From: Sarocladium kiliense
Taxonomy: Eukaryota > Ascomycota > Sordariomycetes > Hypocreales > Sarocladiaceae
DNA: 64,000 bases
Assembly: GCA_030734395.1 (NCBI GenBank)
Contig: JAUZTG010000048.1
Span: forward strand, 2,108,001-2,172,000
Direction: 5' to 3'
Shown here: piece by piece, positions 32,988 through 44,576 of the stretch
Position numbering within the stretch: position 1 is the first letter of the stretch
How the letters are laid out: every line of letters begins with the position of its first letter
Position numbers and translations under genes: made by a program
Notes under the pieces: generated by a model
The model's database searches: none
What the model was told of the DNA's origin: nothing
The model's input: only the letters and a program-made list of their open reading frames with translations

Positions 32988-34695
32988 ATGGCATCCAATG
33001 CGGGCTTCGATCGTGACTCGGATACGGCTGTGTCTCAGGATCTTCGGCAGGAGACCGAGGGCATGGCCGGACCCGAGAAAGCCGTCGCTGGAGTTGACGA
33101 GAACGCGTCAGCGGCCACTTCTGAGAAGGTGACCGTTCAAGGTGGCCATGGACTACAACAAACCGTGTCGGTCCAAACGACCCAGTCGAAGTACAAGTCG
33201 AGTCGTCTCCTACGCTTCATGACCCCGAAGAGATGTCGCTGGGATCCAACCTCCTCTCCTGGTTTGCCCATGCCCCTGGCGTTACTCTACGCTATAGTAA
33301 GTGGGACAACACAAGCCTCGGATCATACTGCTTACACGTTGCTAGACAAGCACATTCACCGTTGCCAACTTGTACTATTGTCAACCTATTCTGAACAAAA
33401 TCGCTGAAGAGTTCGGTGTCTCGTATGAAGAGTCCTCGCAGGTGGCAACCTTGCTCCAGGCGGGATATGCTACCGGACTAATTTTCGTCCTGCCATTGGG
33501 TGATATGCTGGAAAGGCGACCGTTTATCATCTCCCTCATCTTCTTTACGGCCACTGTGGTACGTAGTTTGAGTCGAATGTCTACAGCACGGTACTAACGT
33601 CAAGATCGCAGTGGATCGGTTCTTGTATCACCGACAATTTCACCGCGTTTCGAATCATCTCATTCATCTGTGGTATCACAACTGTCACTCCCCAGCTTAT
33701 GATCCCTCTTGTTGGAGAATATGCACCCGCCCATAAGAAAGGCTACATTCAGTCCATCATCGTCTCAGGTCTCCTCCTTGGCATGCTCATCGCTCGACTC
33801 CTCGCAGGTGTTCTCGCAAACTATACAAGCTGGCGCAACATCTATTGGTTCGCATGCGGTGTTCAATACCTCATAGGCACATGTCTCTTCTTCTTCATGC
33901 CGGACTACCCGTCAACGAACTCTGGGCTTGGGTACCTCAAAGCGCTGTGGACTATCGTTTGCTTCTTGGTCACAGAGCCTTTGCTCGTGCAAGCATCACT
34001 AATCGTGTACTGTCTTTTGGCTGTCTTCACATCTTTCTGGACCACGTTGACGTTTCTGCTCGCCTCACCACCATACGAATACAGCTCTCTCGTTATTGGT
34101 CTCTTTGCTCTTCTAGGCATCGTCGCCATTTTCACCGTGACAATCTGGGGCAAGTTCATCGATCGCTTTGTGCCACTCTTCTCAGTTCTCATCGCAGAGT
34201 GCATTGTGCTTGTTGTCGTCATCATAGGGACTTTCATCGGGACGTTTACTGTCGCTGGACCCATCATTGCTGCGGCCGGCATCGATGTTGGCCTTCAGGT
34301 CGTTCAGGTTGCAAACAGGGTAGCCATTTTCACCATCAATCCAAAGGCGAGGAACCGAATCAACACGGCATACATGGCTATCGCCTTTGCAGGCCAGCTT
34401 TCCGGCACAGCCATCGGGAATCGACTGTACGCCCAAGGAGGGTGGCGTTGGAGCGGAGGCTGCAGCAGTAAGTACCTAGTCTGGCTTTTGCCTCTCCATT
34501 ATCAATTACTGACGATGTTTAGTTGGCTTTGTCGGTGCTGCGATCTTGTTCACCCTCCTTAGAGGTCCTCATGAGAAGGGCTGGGTCGGCTGGGCTGGAG
34601 GTTGGAATATTCGAGTGAAACGACCAGCAGTAGAAGTAACAGAGTCAACGCGATCTGGTAATGATTCTGAGAAGAACGGGGCCCCTGAGCCATGA
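32988..34695 (+). CDS. Major facilitator superfamily transporter
   Basis: Exons 32988-33296, 33346-33558, 33612-34467 and 34523-34695 (introns 49, 53 and 55 bp) give 516 residues. A long Ser/Thr-rich cytosolic N-terminus (about 95 residues) precedes twelve predicted helices. The first splice restores TFTVANLYYCQPILN. The loop between helices 2 and 3, GDMLERRP, corresponds to MFS motif A. The second splice gives ATVWIGSCITDNFTAFR. The YYCQP segment is shared with the bacterial-type drug/H+ antiporter-like branch found in fungi. The substrate is not predictable. The first ATG of the frame was chosen as start; the frame is also open from a GTG six bases upstream. Confidence 0.9.
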
Positions 34696-35206
34696 CAGCC
34701 TCAAGTACGATATATACTGTTGCTGTACCGGTTAGTCCCATCTACCAGCACGTTCATCAATATCAGACCCAAGATGCATTCCAGCGATTGTTCCATTCTT
34801 TGTTGCTAAATATGTATTGCAAAAAGATGTCCATGAGATGTATCTATCGAGGTTGGCAGACTTTTCGCGTCTGGTGAAGCTTCACCCAAACCCAACTACA
34901 CCTAAAGCAGGCCTTGAGTTCTTGTCGACACCCTTTCCCACCATGACGAGCGACCTGGACCTCAGAGGCCAGCCTCGTTGTTGAGTCAGATCTTGACCAC
35001 TGAGCTAAGAATCTTATCCTGGATAGCATGGGAGCTTCTGTTCGCGATATCCCCAAATCGTAATTGACCACCAGCATATCCGCATCAAGCAAACTTGTGG
35101 CGCCAAGCGCAATTGCTGTCAAAGCATAGAGCCCTCATACCTCAATTGGGGCGACCCTGGCCTTGGTGCTGCCAACCCGATCATCAAATGATGTTCATCC
35201 TGCATG
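34696..35206. other. Intergenic between convergent MFS and Hsp70-like genes
   Basis: 511 bp with no gene. A tRNA-like A-box match on the minus strand near 34975-35000 lacks a T arm and was rejected. Confidence 0.5.
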
Positions 35207-37466
35207 CTACTTGCGAGCCGCAGAGCCACTGTCCTCGAAGTCCACGACGACGTCCTTGGATGCGACCTTCTTCGCGTCGTACCAGATGCCGAAGTGTGCA
35301 AATGCACCGGTAAAGATCATCTCGATGTCGTAGCTGAGGTCCCGGACCTCTCGTCCTGTATCCGTCAGACGTTTTGGGAGACTTTTGAAGTCAGGAAGTT
35401 GGCCCCAGTGCACTTCGCAGTACTTCTTGACAGTCTTGTCGCATCGCTTGGGTGGTCGTGGAGCGTCCGAGTAGACCAATTCGGTTTTGGAGCCGCCCTC
35501 CAGATCTTCTGGGTTCTCAAGAGCCTCGGAGTACTGGCAGAGCTTGATTTCGCCTTCGCCAATCGGTTCACCCTGCAAAGATCGTTAACCCAACAAGTAC
35601 CACGAACGTTCAATTCATTAGAGATCTCACAGCTCGGACGAACCAGCTCGTCTGGTTGTCTGCCACATAACAATCTTCCACCTCGCAGTATCTCTTGTCT
35701 GCCTCGTCATGTTCCTCAGGGTCCCACTTCTCCCAGGTGCATATGGTTCCGTAGCTTTGTCGAGCGATCCGGGATTGAACAGCAAAAAGACGTCCATCCG
35801 CCTTCTGTTGGTTAAGTCCGTGAAGCACGGCACCTCGACTGATGGCGGTCCAGCTGCACAATAGCCCTCAATTAGCATCCAGCGCAAGGTCAACACGTCT
35901 AGATACTTACGGCTTTTCGCCTTCGCTCTGAAGAATCTCTGGTCCTTGTTGACCAGTCGAGAGTTCGGCTTCGAGGCATTCATAAAGGTGGTGAGACGAG
36001 CCCAACCCACCAACAAGTACCACATACTAAGCCCCATTAGCTCGTTGCCGTCGGTGAAGAGCATCGATCCTCACCTTGGCCGGCGCGCCCTTGAAGTTTC
36101 CCCGTATTGGGATGGATGCGATCTGCTTGCGAATCAGGTCTACGATCGACCTCGTCACAGGACGGAAGATGTCCTTCATATCATTCCTAGAGATGTGGTC
36201 AGCGAAACGCTCACGCTACTATGTGAGAAGTTGGTTGTTGACTGACTGGGTCAGAGTCACCATCGACGGCCAGTCCTTGATGGACTTGTCATGTTGTGGG
36301 AGGTGAACTCTCTCAGCCTGCGCGCCCGCTTCGAAATGCCGCTTAATGATCTTCTCCCATTGAACATCGAAGATGTAGGGGTCGTTGGATATCTTCTGCC
36401 AAATCTTGTAGCTGACCTTGGATCGAAGAGCGGCTCGAAAGCCCTTGTCGAGGATCACAGCTCCACAGAGCTTTCCTACAGAAAGTGAGGATTGGTTATT
36501 ATACAAACATTGGACAACGTACCATCTCCCCGGACGCATTCCTCAATGATCCAAGGTCTGATTGACCTGATCCTGTAGGTAATCAGATCCTGGATGATGA
36601 TCAGTGCTTGCCGACCTGAGGGGCGAAAGGAGTTCCACGCACCACAGTGCCACCCCCTGCATCGCAAACGATGAAGCAGTCATCAACCTGGCAAGTCAGT
36701 ACATTACCTGCTTTCCATCGTCGTTATCGTACCTGAGCAATGACCTCGCCATCTGCGGTGATCTTGTCATCAAACTTCTCCTTCAACACAGTCAGTGCGG
36801 CTGCTTCAGGCTCTGAGATGAGACTCAGGATCGTGTCTTCTGGTGGGCGCGTCGGTCTGTCATCGCAGATACCGGCTCTTCGAGCGGCCTCTACCATCAT
36901 CTCTTTCGCGTAGTTTGGCCAAATGGCAGGAACAGACAGCACGACGTGGAACCGCGAGTTCTCTGCGAGAGTTCGAACGGCTGACTTGGCCATCTTTGCG
37001 CGGGTCAAGGCCCAGAGCTCCTTTAGAAAGTCGGCAACCAGGTCCATAGGCTGTTTTCCAAGGTCGGCCATCTTCGAACGAGCCTCAAACAGTTCATCGG
37101 ACGCGTAGACATCGGCGGGGACATCTTCGGGCTGGAGCAGGAGGAGCTTGAACCAATGAATGGCATCTTGGGCTTCGGCCGCGCCATAGCCCCAAGCGGC
37201 AACCTCCTCGGCGCGATACGTGAGCATGGTGGGACATTTACCCCTGTCAGTGTTGCGGCCTCCAGGCCAGTTTGTGACCATCTCGATGTCCTCTGGTTGA
37301 GTGGTATGCGCAAAGGCGGTCCCAGAGTACCTTGCAGTCAAGGGTCAATACGATGAAAGCAAGCGAATTCAAAGGTTAGGGCGAGCGAGACTCACGTGGT
37401 TCCAAAGTCGATGCCAATAACCATGACAGACTTCTCGTCGTCCTGCGACCTGGTTTTCCTCGGCAT
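35207..37466 (-). CDS. HSPA12-like Hsp70 family ATPase
   Basis: Minus-strand exons 37466-37396, 37330-36733, 36687-36643, 36589-36523, 36475-36247, 36186-36075, 36026-35911, 35853-35631 and 35572-35207 (introns 45-65 bp) give 608 residues. Motifs restored across junctions: phosphate-1 VIGIDFGTTYSGTAF; connect-1-like SLISEPEAAA; phosphate-2 CDAGGGTVDLITY, built from a 45-base exon; and adenosine motif YVVLVGGLGSS. The canonical substrate-binding domain is absent; the C-terminal 200 residues, with WEKWDPEEHDEADKRYCEV, are unlike DnaK. This fits the atypical HSPA12-related Hsp70 proteins found in large numbers in filamentous fungi. Substrate and partners are unknown. A second ATG at residue 15 (MVIGIDFG) is an alternative start. 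Confidence 0.9.
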
Positions 37467-38024
37467 CTTGCAGATAGTTACCGAGATTCGAGGGGAGAAG
37501 TGGAAGAGTCAAACGAGCTGGGATGCAAGTTGAGGGCAAGAAACGAAGAGACCAGGATCGGGGTCCAGTGCATAAAGTCAAGGGATCGGAAGAAAGCAAG
37601 CGGAAAGGATGGAGGTGAACGGAGTATTTATGCGTAACGGTCGTTCATAGCAGAAGAATCGGTTGAATCAGGGTGAATGCTAACGTCTGTCAGCTGTTTC
37701 AATCGCATGTGGTGAACAGACTGCTGCAAGTGCGGTGCCGGTCCGACCTCGCGTGATTCAAGCAGACGAGCAGCGCATCATTCAAGGTAGGAAACAATGA
37801 AGAGAATCTAATAGCGAGCAGAAGCTTGAATAATGAGAGAGAATTGTTTTCAAAGGGAACCCTGCTTGCCACGCCATTGCAGCTGGCGATAGGCGATCCC
37901 GCCACAACTCAACAACGGCGAGCGAAGCGCATGGGTTGGCCCCGTGGACAGTACATTTGGGCCGAACACCGACACTGAGCCTATTCAGAAGCCCTCGAGA
38001 ACTTCACTGTTTCTGCTCGACATC
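37467..38024. other. Divergent intergenic region
   Basis: 558 bp between the Hsp70-like gene and the next + gene. No gene or clear element seen. Confidence 0.5.
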
Positions 38025-39857
38025 ATGGAAAGCGGCATAGCCGGAGATCAGTCGACGGACAGGAGTGGTGACCCAGTCACTCGTGTCGAGGTTCAACTGC
38101 CGAAGATGGTCCAAGATGTGACAAACGCATCCGACGTGTTGGTCTCTGAAGCTGAGAGCCAGAACCCAACAAAGAGCCCAAAGACTGGTACTGGTGAAGC
38201 AGCGCCAACTGACGACAGCGAGTCTCCGCATCGTGTTGAGACCAGGGCGTCATTTGCCCGAGCCAACGCATCGTCTCCAAAGCGCCAACGGCTGGCAGAG
38301 AGTTGCTCTGGGGACGAGAATGAAAATCCCAATGACGAGAGTTACGATCCCAGGGCGTCTCCCAGCAAAAAGACCAATGTGAAGAGAATCAAAGTGGTCA
38401 ACCTGACTTCCAACGCGAGCCAGCATCGTTCTTCAGAGCAAAAGTCACCCCCAAAACCACGCGCGAAGAAATCGTCAGCATCTTCCAAGAGAAGTTCTTC
38501 AGAGAACATCGCCACGGCGCAGGCTTGCGGCCAAGGTAGCCTCGAAGGCATGAAAGCCACTCTGCAAAGGAATACTGCCTCCATCACAGGCAGCACACTG
38601 AGCACCGTTCCAGAGTCTGCTACTGAACCTGCCATTGAATCCCGGAGCAATAATGGTCCCATGCTTTCCGGACAAAACAGTCAGCAAACCCCAAAGACTG
38701 GTATGAGGATGTTGAACGGAAAGACGCCCAACAGTCCCGACACCGTGACAGAGGAAGAGTCGAGGATGCATCCGAAGATTCGCGCTGCATTTCTAACCAT
38801 CAACAAATGCGTCAAGGCTGAATGGGAAGACGTGGAAAAGGTGATTATGGCTCTAGAGGAGCGGGAAGCAAGCGCGAACAAGAAGATCCGAGTTCTCCGT
38901 TCGGAGAAACAAAAACTTCAAACCGACAACGCTTCGCTTTCGAAAATGAAACCTACAGAGTCGGCAGAGGTTGTTCGTCTCTCAACCGAGATCCTCAGTC
39001 TGAAGACTTCCCAGGCCTATAAAAGGTTGCGAGTAACTGATGATGAGATCAGTGACCTTTGGGGCAGGGTTGGTCACAACATCATGTCCCTGAGCTCTCA
39101 AGTCGCTGAAGGAATGGTAAGGTCTCCTAAAAGTGGTATTCAGGAGCCCAGATTCCCGTTTATTATTGGTCAGGCCGTACAGGCCGCCCCAGTCAGCGTT
39201 GATCAATGCGCCGCTCTCTTGAGAAACTGGCTTTGGAGGTATCTCATCCAGAGTGTCATCGAGTCGGACCTTGGCCCATGGCCTGCATCGGTCAGCCAAG
39301 CCTTTGTCGCTTACTATCGCAAACTAATATGTAATTGCCATTGAACCCAGATTTTATAGCATCTGCTTACAGTCCTAGCACTCTTGGACAATGAAGAAGT
39401 GAGCCCTGAGTTCGTCAGTGAGGTCAAATCATCGAACTGCTGCGGCATACTTGCTACCCACGCGGTGCAGGAACAGCGAGGCTTCAGCATCAAGGAGTAT
39501 ACGCCATCGCACAACCGAGACAGGCTACTGAGGGTTCGAGGGAATATGATGGAGGATCTAAACGCGTTCTGGGACGCAAGTGAGGCCGAGTGTGAGGAGG
39601 CGGAGAAGTTACTAGGCGAGACCATCAACAAATCGCATCGCTTGGGCAAATACTTGCTCTCTTCCAAAGCATTATTTCGAATCGGCTCCCTCGACCCCTT
39701 CACAGTCCCCACTGCCCTGGGAGAGACCGATACACGGCCAATACAACACATCGTCGTTGCTCCATCTCTCCTCAAGCGCGGGACCGCAGATGGAGACAAC
39801 TTCGACCAGAAGACGTTTCTTCACATGAGGGAAAGCTTTGAGATTTGTCGCCCATAA
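38025..39857 (+). CDS. Unknown protein with disordered N-terminus and coiled coil
   Basis: Exons 38025-39330 and 39379-39857 (48-bp intron) give 594 residues; an alternative acceptor at 39373 adds two codons in frame. Residues 1-260 are Ser/Pro/Lys-rich and low complexity, with basic patches (SPKRQRLAE, SPSKKTNVKRIKVV, KPRAKKSSASSKRS) that could serve nuclear import or DNA contact. Residues about 265-345 form a charged helical region likely to be a coiled coil (WEDVEKVIMALEEREASANK). The C-terminal 250 residues are folded-looking, with LLRNWLWRYLIQSVIES and FWDASEAECEEAEKLLG. No family is recognised. The upstream frame is open but its first in-frame ATG is at 38025. Confidence 0.75.
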
Positions 39858-40065
39858 GCGTGAAACTTACTCTTCAAATGCTCCTCTGGACACGATTGCT
39901 GGCTTGGTCAAACTGGAGCTGGAAAGATTGGTATGTCATTGTGCTGCCGGCCGGTGCCGAAGTTCCTTTCTTCATGGGTCGGGCCTTTTCATATTGAAAG
40001 AAGAGATATTTGGTAAGGGGGAATTTGATCGTAATCTTCGAGGCGCTTCGGGAATTTCATTATAT

Positions 40066-41040
40066 TTAGTCATGATCCTCTTCTGATACGCCTGGACAGC
40101 ATTCCATCTCGTCGTCAGGATAGGTAGCCTTGCACCAGAAGCAATAATGATGCTCTTTCCGCAGATAATCCAACACTTGAATCAACTTCTCCGCAGGTTC
40201 GAGTTCATTGAAGGCGTCAAGCTCCGGGTCCTCCTCATCGAGATCATCGGCAGTGGCATAGACAGTGTGCTTCTTGCCCAATGCTGCTTTGTCGTCTTCA
40301 TCCTCATTGTCATCTTCGTACGTCGGGAGCCTTGATAGAGACTGCTGAAGATCGTGACGCATCCTGCGATCGCGCTCTTGCTCTTCTCTATGACGAATGA
40401 GACCGCGATATAATACTGGAAATGACTTGAGTGGTCGCGTCGATATGTCTCTCTTGGGCTTCTCCTGTTCATGTTCATCCGGAGACTTTGAGTTCTGCCG
40501 GGCTGGCGGTTGCTCATCATCCAGTCTCTCGGCCATTCGCTGGGCAGCGAAGAATTGCTTCTCCAACCTGGCATCCTCACGCTCTTTCCGAACCCTCTCA
40601 CGGTACTCATCCGGGTCCAGCTTGACAGCCTTGACGCCAGACTCCTCCGCCGCCTCTCGAATCTTCCTCTTCTTCTCGTTGTCCATTCCGATACCTCCAC
40701 GGTCCTCCTTGATCTCAACCTTGATCGGCTCAGCTCTTCCGCCACTGTCGCCATCGTCTGTCTTCTTTCCGAGGCCACCACCTGTGAACCCCATCTTAGC
40801 CATCATCGCAAAACCCTTGCTCTTCTTGGCGCGTTCATCGTCTAGCAGGGACTTCGAGAGTGCTTTTTCTCGCGCCTCGGCTTCTTCCTCTGCAATCTGC
40901 GCTTTTGATTTGATGAGGCCGCGGGCGCGGGATTCTTTTTTGAGGCGCTCAGCGCGCTTGACAGATGATTCCTTGAGGGGCTCGGGATCTGCAAACGTCA
41001 TGTTCATGTAGTCATCTTCTTCGTCGCTGCCAGGCGCCAT
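40066..41040 (-). CDS. GPATCH11-like G-patch protein
   Basis: A single exon of 324 residues on the minus strand. Residues about 73-92 hold the G-patch core SKGFAMMAKMGFTGGGLGKK, the glycine-rich motif that activates DEAH-box RNA helicases. Long charged helices follow (REAAEESGVKAVK, EREDARLEKQFFAAQRMAER). The C-terminal 60 residues (LDYLRKEHHYCFWCKATYPD, then ECCPGVSEEDHD) match the Cys-containing domain shared with vertebrate GPATCH11/CCDC75. A role in pre-mRNA splicing or RNP assembly is likely by family. Its stop is 208 bp from that of the convergent neighbour. The first ATG was chosen; the N-terminus MAPGSDEEDDYMNM is conserved in the family. Confidence 0.93.
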   Translation of the reverse strand: MAPGSDEEDDYMNMTFADPEPLKESSVKRAERLKKESRARGLIKSKAQIAEEEAEAREKALSKSLLDDERAKKSKGFAMMAKMGFTGGGLGKKTDDGDSGGRAEPIKVEIKEDRGGIGMDNEKKRKIREAAEESGVKAVKLDPDEYRERVRKEREDARLEKQFFAAQRMAERLDDEQPPARQNSKSPDEHEQEKPKRDISTRPLKSFPVLYRGLIRHREEQERDRRMRHDLQQSLSRLPTYEDDNEDEDDKAALGKKHTVYATADDLDEEDPELDAFNELEPAEKLIQVLDYLRKEHHYCFWCKATYPDDEMECCPGVSEEDHD

Positions 41041-41493
41041 CTTGAGGATGTGTTCACGGATACTAAGAAATGAGCAGAATTATTATAGAAAGCAAGGAAA
41101 ATGAAAGTAGCTCCAGTAGTGCGCAAAGAATCTTGCTCCGACAGGCGAAGATGATGAAGAGGTTGTTGAGTTGGTCGTGTCGAGCCGTGACCCACTTCAC
41201 CATCGCTTCTGTCTTATTCCAGCACAGTCACGAGCACACGGCGGCAAGGCTACCACTCTCGAGAGAATAATTACGTGCGGCCTACATGGGGTTGAACAGC
41301 TAACAGTTTTGAGCCAACATGGCCCCTTATGCATCTACGGTGTTGGATTATGTCTGATTGACATCCTACATCATCAACAGTACCGTCACGCACGCAGGGT
41401 TCAGGTAGCAGGGCCTTGGATCAACTCAAGAGGCCGGAATATGGCTTCATAAAAAAACGCCGTCTATAATGATTATAAACAGACACCAGCTCT
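41041..41493. other. Intergenic, GPATCH11-like promoter and nop14 3' region
   Basis: 453 bp, both neighbours on the minus strand. No gene seen. Confidence 0.5.
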
Positions 41494-44316
41494 TTAATTC
41501 GACTGGCGTTCCTTTTGTCTTTTCCTTGCCGACTTCTCTCTCTCGTAAGCATTTGCCTCCTTGCCTTCCTCGCTCTGAATCTCTGCAACGAGCCTCTTGT
41601 ACTTCTTCTCGTAGGCCTCGTCCTTCATCTTCTTGATCCGCAGTTTTTCCCTCGCCATAAAGCGCGTGTCCTTGCGGAGTTCGCGCAGTGCACCCTTGCG
41701 CTCCCGCTTGTGATCCTTCTGCAACTTCGCCAGCTCTGCGCGGTCCCTGTCCGGGTCGTAGTGCTTGTCGGGATCGTACGTCTCCTCGAACTTGGGAATG
41801 AAAGTCTTGATGGCCAGGGGGCGGTGGTTGTGTAGGAGGAGTGGTCGGCGTGAGATCTGAGCGAGACCATTCATACGATCGAGCTTGACCTGTACCTTCT
41901 CGAGACGATCCACAAGAGCCATAGGAATGTGCTTTCGGTTGGCCTTTGCTTGCAGATGTGCCAGGACTGACACAGCCTGAGTGAACGTCTCTTGGAAAGA
42001 ACTCTTGCCAGTCCAGATGTCTGCCGCGACTCCGCAAATTTGAGCGCTCGTATCCAGAATAGACACTTTGAGGACGTTCGTCTTCTTGGAGTCCAGGTCT
42101 GAGGTAACACAGTCTTCAAAGCTAAGGCGTCTCAACGCAGCAGCTTGGGCACCGCTCGTGCGCATACCGTTCGGAGGTGTGTGGATCGGAAAGTTGCCTG
42201 CTGGTGACTCTGCAGCCATTGGTGCAAGGGCCAGCATGGTGTTGAGGCAGAAGTTCAGAATTTCCGGCGCGTATCGCTTGGAGAACTCTTGGTACTGCAA
42301 AGCAAGGATCGACACGTACATCCCAGTGGCATAGTCGGAGAGCTTTTGAGGCACCTTTTGCCCTAGATATCGACCCATTGTCAACATGGCCGGCGTCACC
42401 ACCTGATGGAAGTGGTCTGATGTCGGGAAGATGCTGCCAATGGCTGTGAGAAGGATAAGGTCAGACGGCTGAAGTGCAAGAGGTCTCGACTCAGCAATCT
42501 CCTGGAGGTGCTGACGGAACTGATTTGAGATTTCGAGGGCATAACTCTTCGACAGTGAGTGAATATGACGGATGATGTTCTCTAGCACCGCAAAGTCTGG
42601 AGAGTTCTTCGCGTCCCATGGACTGGCGATGAAATCTACCAAGGCGATCGAGAAGTTCGTCAGTCTCTCCTTGTTCTTGTGGTCCAGCTTCGGGTGGTAT
42701 AGGGCTCGAATTCTCTGGACTATTGTCGGGAGGTGCTTGGAGGAGTACTTTGAGGCGAGAGACTTGAGCTCAGCGCTCGAGGCTGGGCAAGGGAATGTGA
42801 ACGGGAGCCCCTTTTCGTCGCTTCGTTCTTTCGCCGTGGCGGCGATCGTGGCGTCGGGTCCGAAAATAGGGTTCTTAGACTCCTCATCGTTGAGTAGTCC
42901 TTTCACAAAATCATCTTCTTCCTCTTCCTCGTCATCCTCAGCACCCTCCTCGCCACTCTCGGCGTCTTCATCTTCGTCTCCCTCGTCGCTGAAGTCCTCG
43001 ATTTCTGACCCGCTAGCCACAAGGCCATCCTCGATAAAGAAATCGTCCTCATCATCGAGTCCAAGGCTCGTGGCGGTAGGGCGCGTCTTGATGCCGCCTC
43101 CAAGACCAAAGTCTTCCGGCTCCTCCTCCACAAACGCGCCATCTGCTGCCATAGAGGTATCCTTCTCCGGTTCAGACTGGTCCTCTTCCTCGCTGTCGGT
43201 GACCTCCTCACCACGCATGCGCCTCTGTCGCTTGTCCTCCAGCTCTTTGAGCTTCTCAGCCTCTTCTTCAGCCTTCTCCTCATCCGTCTTAGTCCTTTCG
43301 GCAGGCTGTGCGCGCTTGTCTTGCGCAAGCTTCTTCACCTCCAGGTCGAAATTTCTCTCAAACGTGTCCCTGTCGACACCAGCAATGGTAGCCGCGTGTG
43401 CCATGGGGTCCTGAGCCTTGGCTGCTCGGCTGGCTGCAAGGAGAGACTGAATGTTGGGCAGCTCCTTATCCAATTGAGCTCGTAAATCTTCGTCTTCCTC
43501 CTTGGCCGCTTGTCGCTCGTACTTGTGCATCTTCGACTTCGCAATAACCTCTTCCATAACCTCCTTCTTCGTCTTCTTGCGCTCTGGCTGCTCAGGTTCT
43601 GCTTCCTCGTCCTCGTCGAAATCGCCTGACATAGCTCGAATGCGCTTCAGTCTTTGACGCTCCCGAACTGACCCGTCGCTGTCGTTGCCATCATCGAGAT
43701 CCGCTTCGTCGAAGTCATCGACAGGCTCATCGTCACCAAAGCTGAGTACCTTGCCATTATGAACAAGGCCTTCAAAGGGCATACTATCATCACCCTCAAG
43801 GTCGAAAAGAGAGCTCTTCTTGTGACTGCGTTGCTTCTCACGTGCGAAACGCTCCATCATCACGTCCTCCTGCGCCATGTTGGGGTCGTTCTCTCCAAAT
43901 CGGCGATCGAGAATTCCTCCGACTTTGTTCCGCCGTTGCATTTCGAGGAGAAGGGTTTGCCGACGCTATTGATTTCTGTCAGTGACCGTGGCAACACCAT
44001 GCGAACAAGTTTGTCTTACTCTCTCTTCTCCGAGAGCCTTCGCCTGGCCAGGCTTGCCCATGACTCCGCGAGCCCTTGCCGATGTAGGCTTGTTCGTCGT
44101 TACATCGTGCTTGGCTGGGCGAGCTGCGTGCTTCAGGTCGAATGGGTTGAATTGTTCGCGAATGCCCTCGAGGACGACCCCACGCTGAAGACGCTTATCG
44201 TTGCGAGAACGTTCATCCTGGGCCTGTTGACGCCTCTGTTTCTTCGACTTTTGTGGACCGATAATTCCCTGCTCCCTCAAGCTGGACTTGAGGCGTTTGA
44301 GCTGTGATCCTGCCAT
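41494..44316 (-). CDS. nop14: Nucleolar protein Nop14, small-subunit processome
   Basis: Minus-strand exons 44316-44020 and 43965-41494 (54-bp intron) give 922 residues. The start MAGSQLKRLKSSLREQGIIG and the following NPFDLKHAARPAKHDV are signature Nop14 sequences. The junction gives GEERRRQTLLLEMQRRNKVG and leads to GGILDRRFGENDPNMAQEDV. Long acidic stretches occupy about residues 150-450, including an Asp/Glu/Ser run. The conserved C-terminal half holds LTAIGSIFPTSDHFHQVVTP and GRYLGQKVPQ. The tail is very basic (KSARKRQKERQSN), suited to nucleolar import. Nop14 binds Emg1 and Noc4 and is needed for 18S rRNA processing and 40S export. The family length is about 810-920 residues. Confidence 0.96.
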
Positions 44317-44576
44317 GGCTGCGATGTGTACCTTGCTGGCGCGACAAGGTAGCCGTTTTGTCGATGCAGTCAAAAGTCTTCAGACGACGACTTTTTGGTG
44401 GAGAAACAGGCGAAAGCTGAGCGCATGAGCTTATCGATAGAGTGGATGGGAGTGTGGGGCGACCCTTTACAGCACCATGCTTGCCTCAACCCGAGCTCAT
44501 GCCAACCAGAGCCGCGACCTTCACCTTCTTGTAACTTCATCAGCAACATGCTGCCTTTGGCTCGAAAGAGGCCAAT

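Noticed and set aside
19959..34695. Secondary-metabolite or resistance cluster (two Zn2Cys6 genes, MFS transporter)
   Set aside because: No polyketide synthase, peptide synthetase, terpene cyclase or tailoring enzyme lies among them, and the intervening genes are housekeeping.
34950..35015. tRNA-like sequence on the minus strand with a good A box (TAGCTCAGTGGT)
   Set aside because: The D stem does not pair in the standard register, no B box or T arm follows, and the acceptor ends do not match.
42572..43414. 280-codon Ser-rich ORF antisense to nop14
   Set aside because: Serine runs arise from the acidic Glu/Asp stretches of Nop14 read in reverse.
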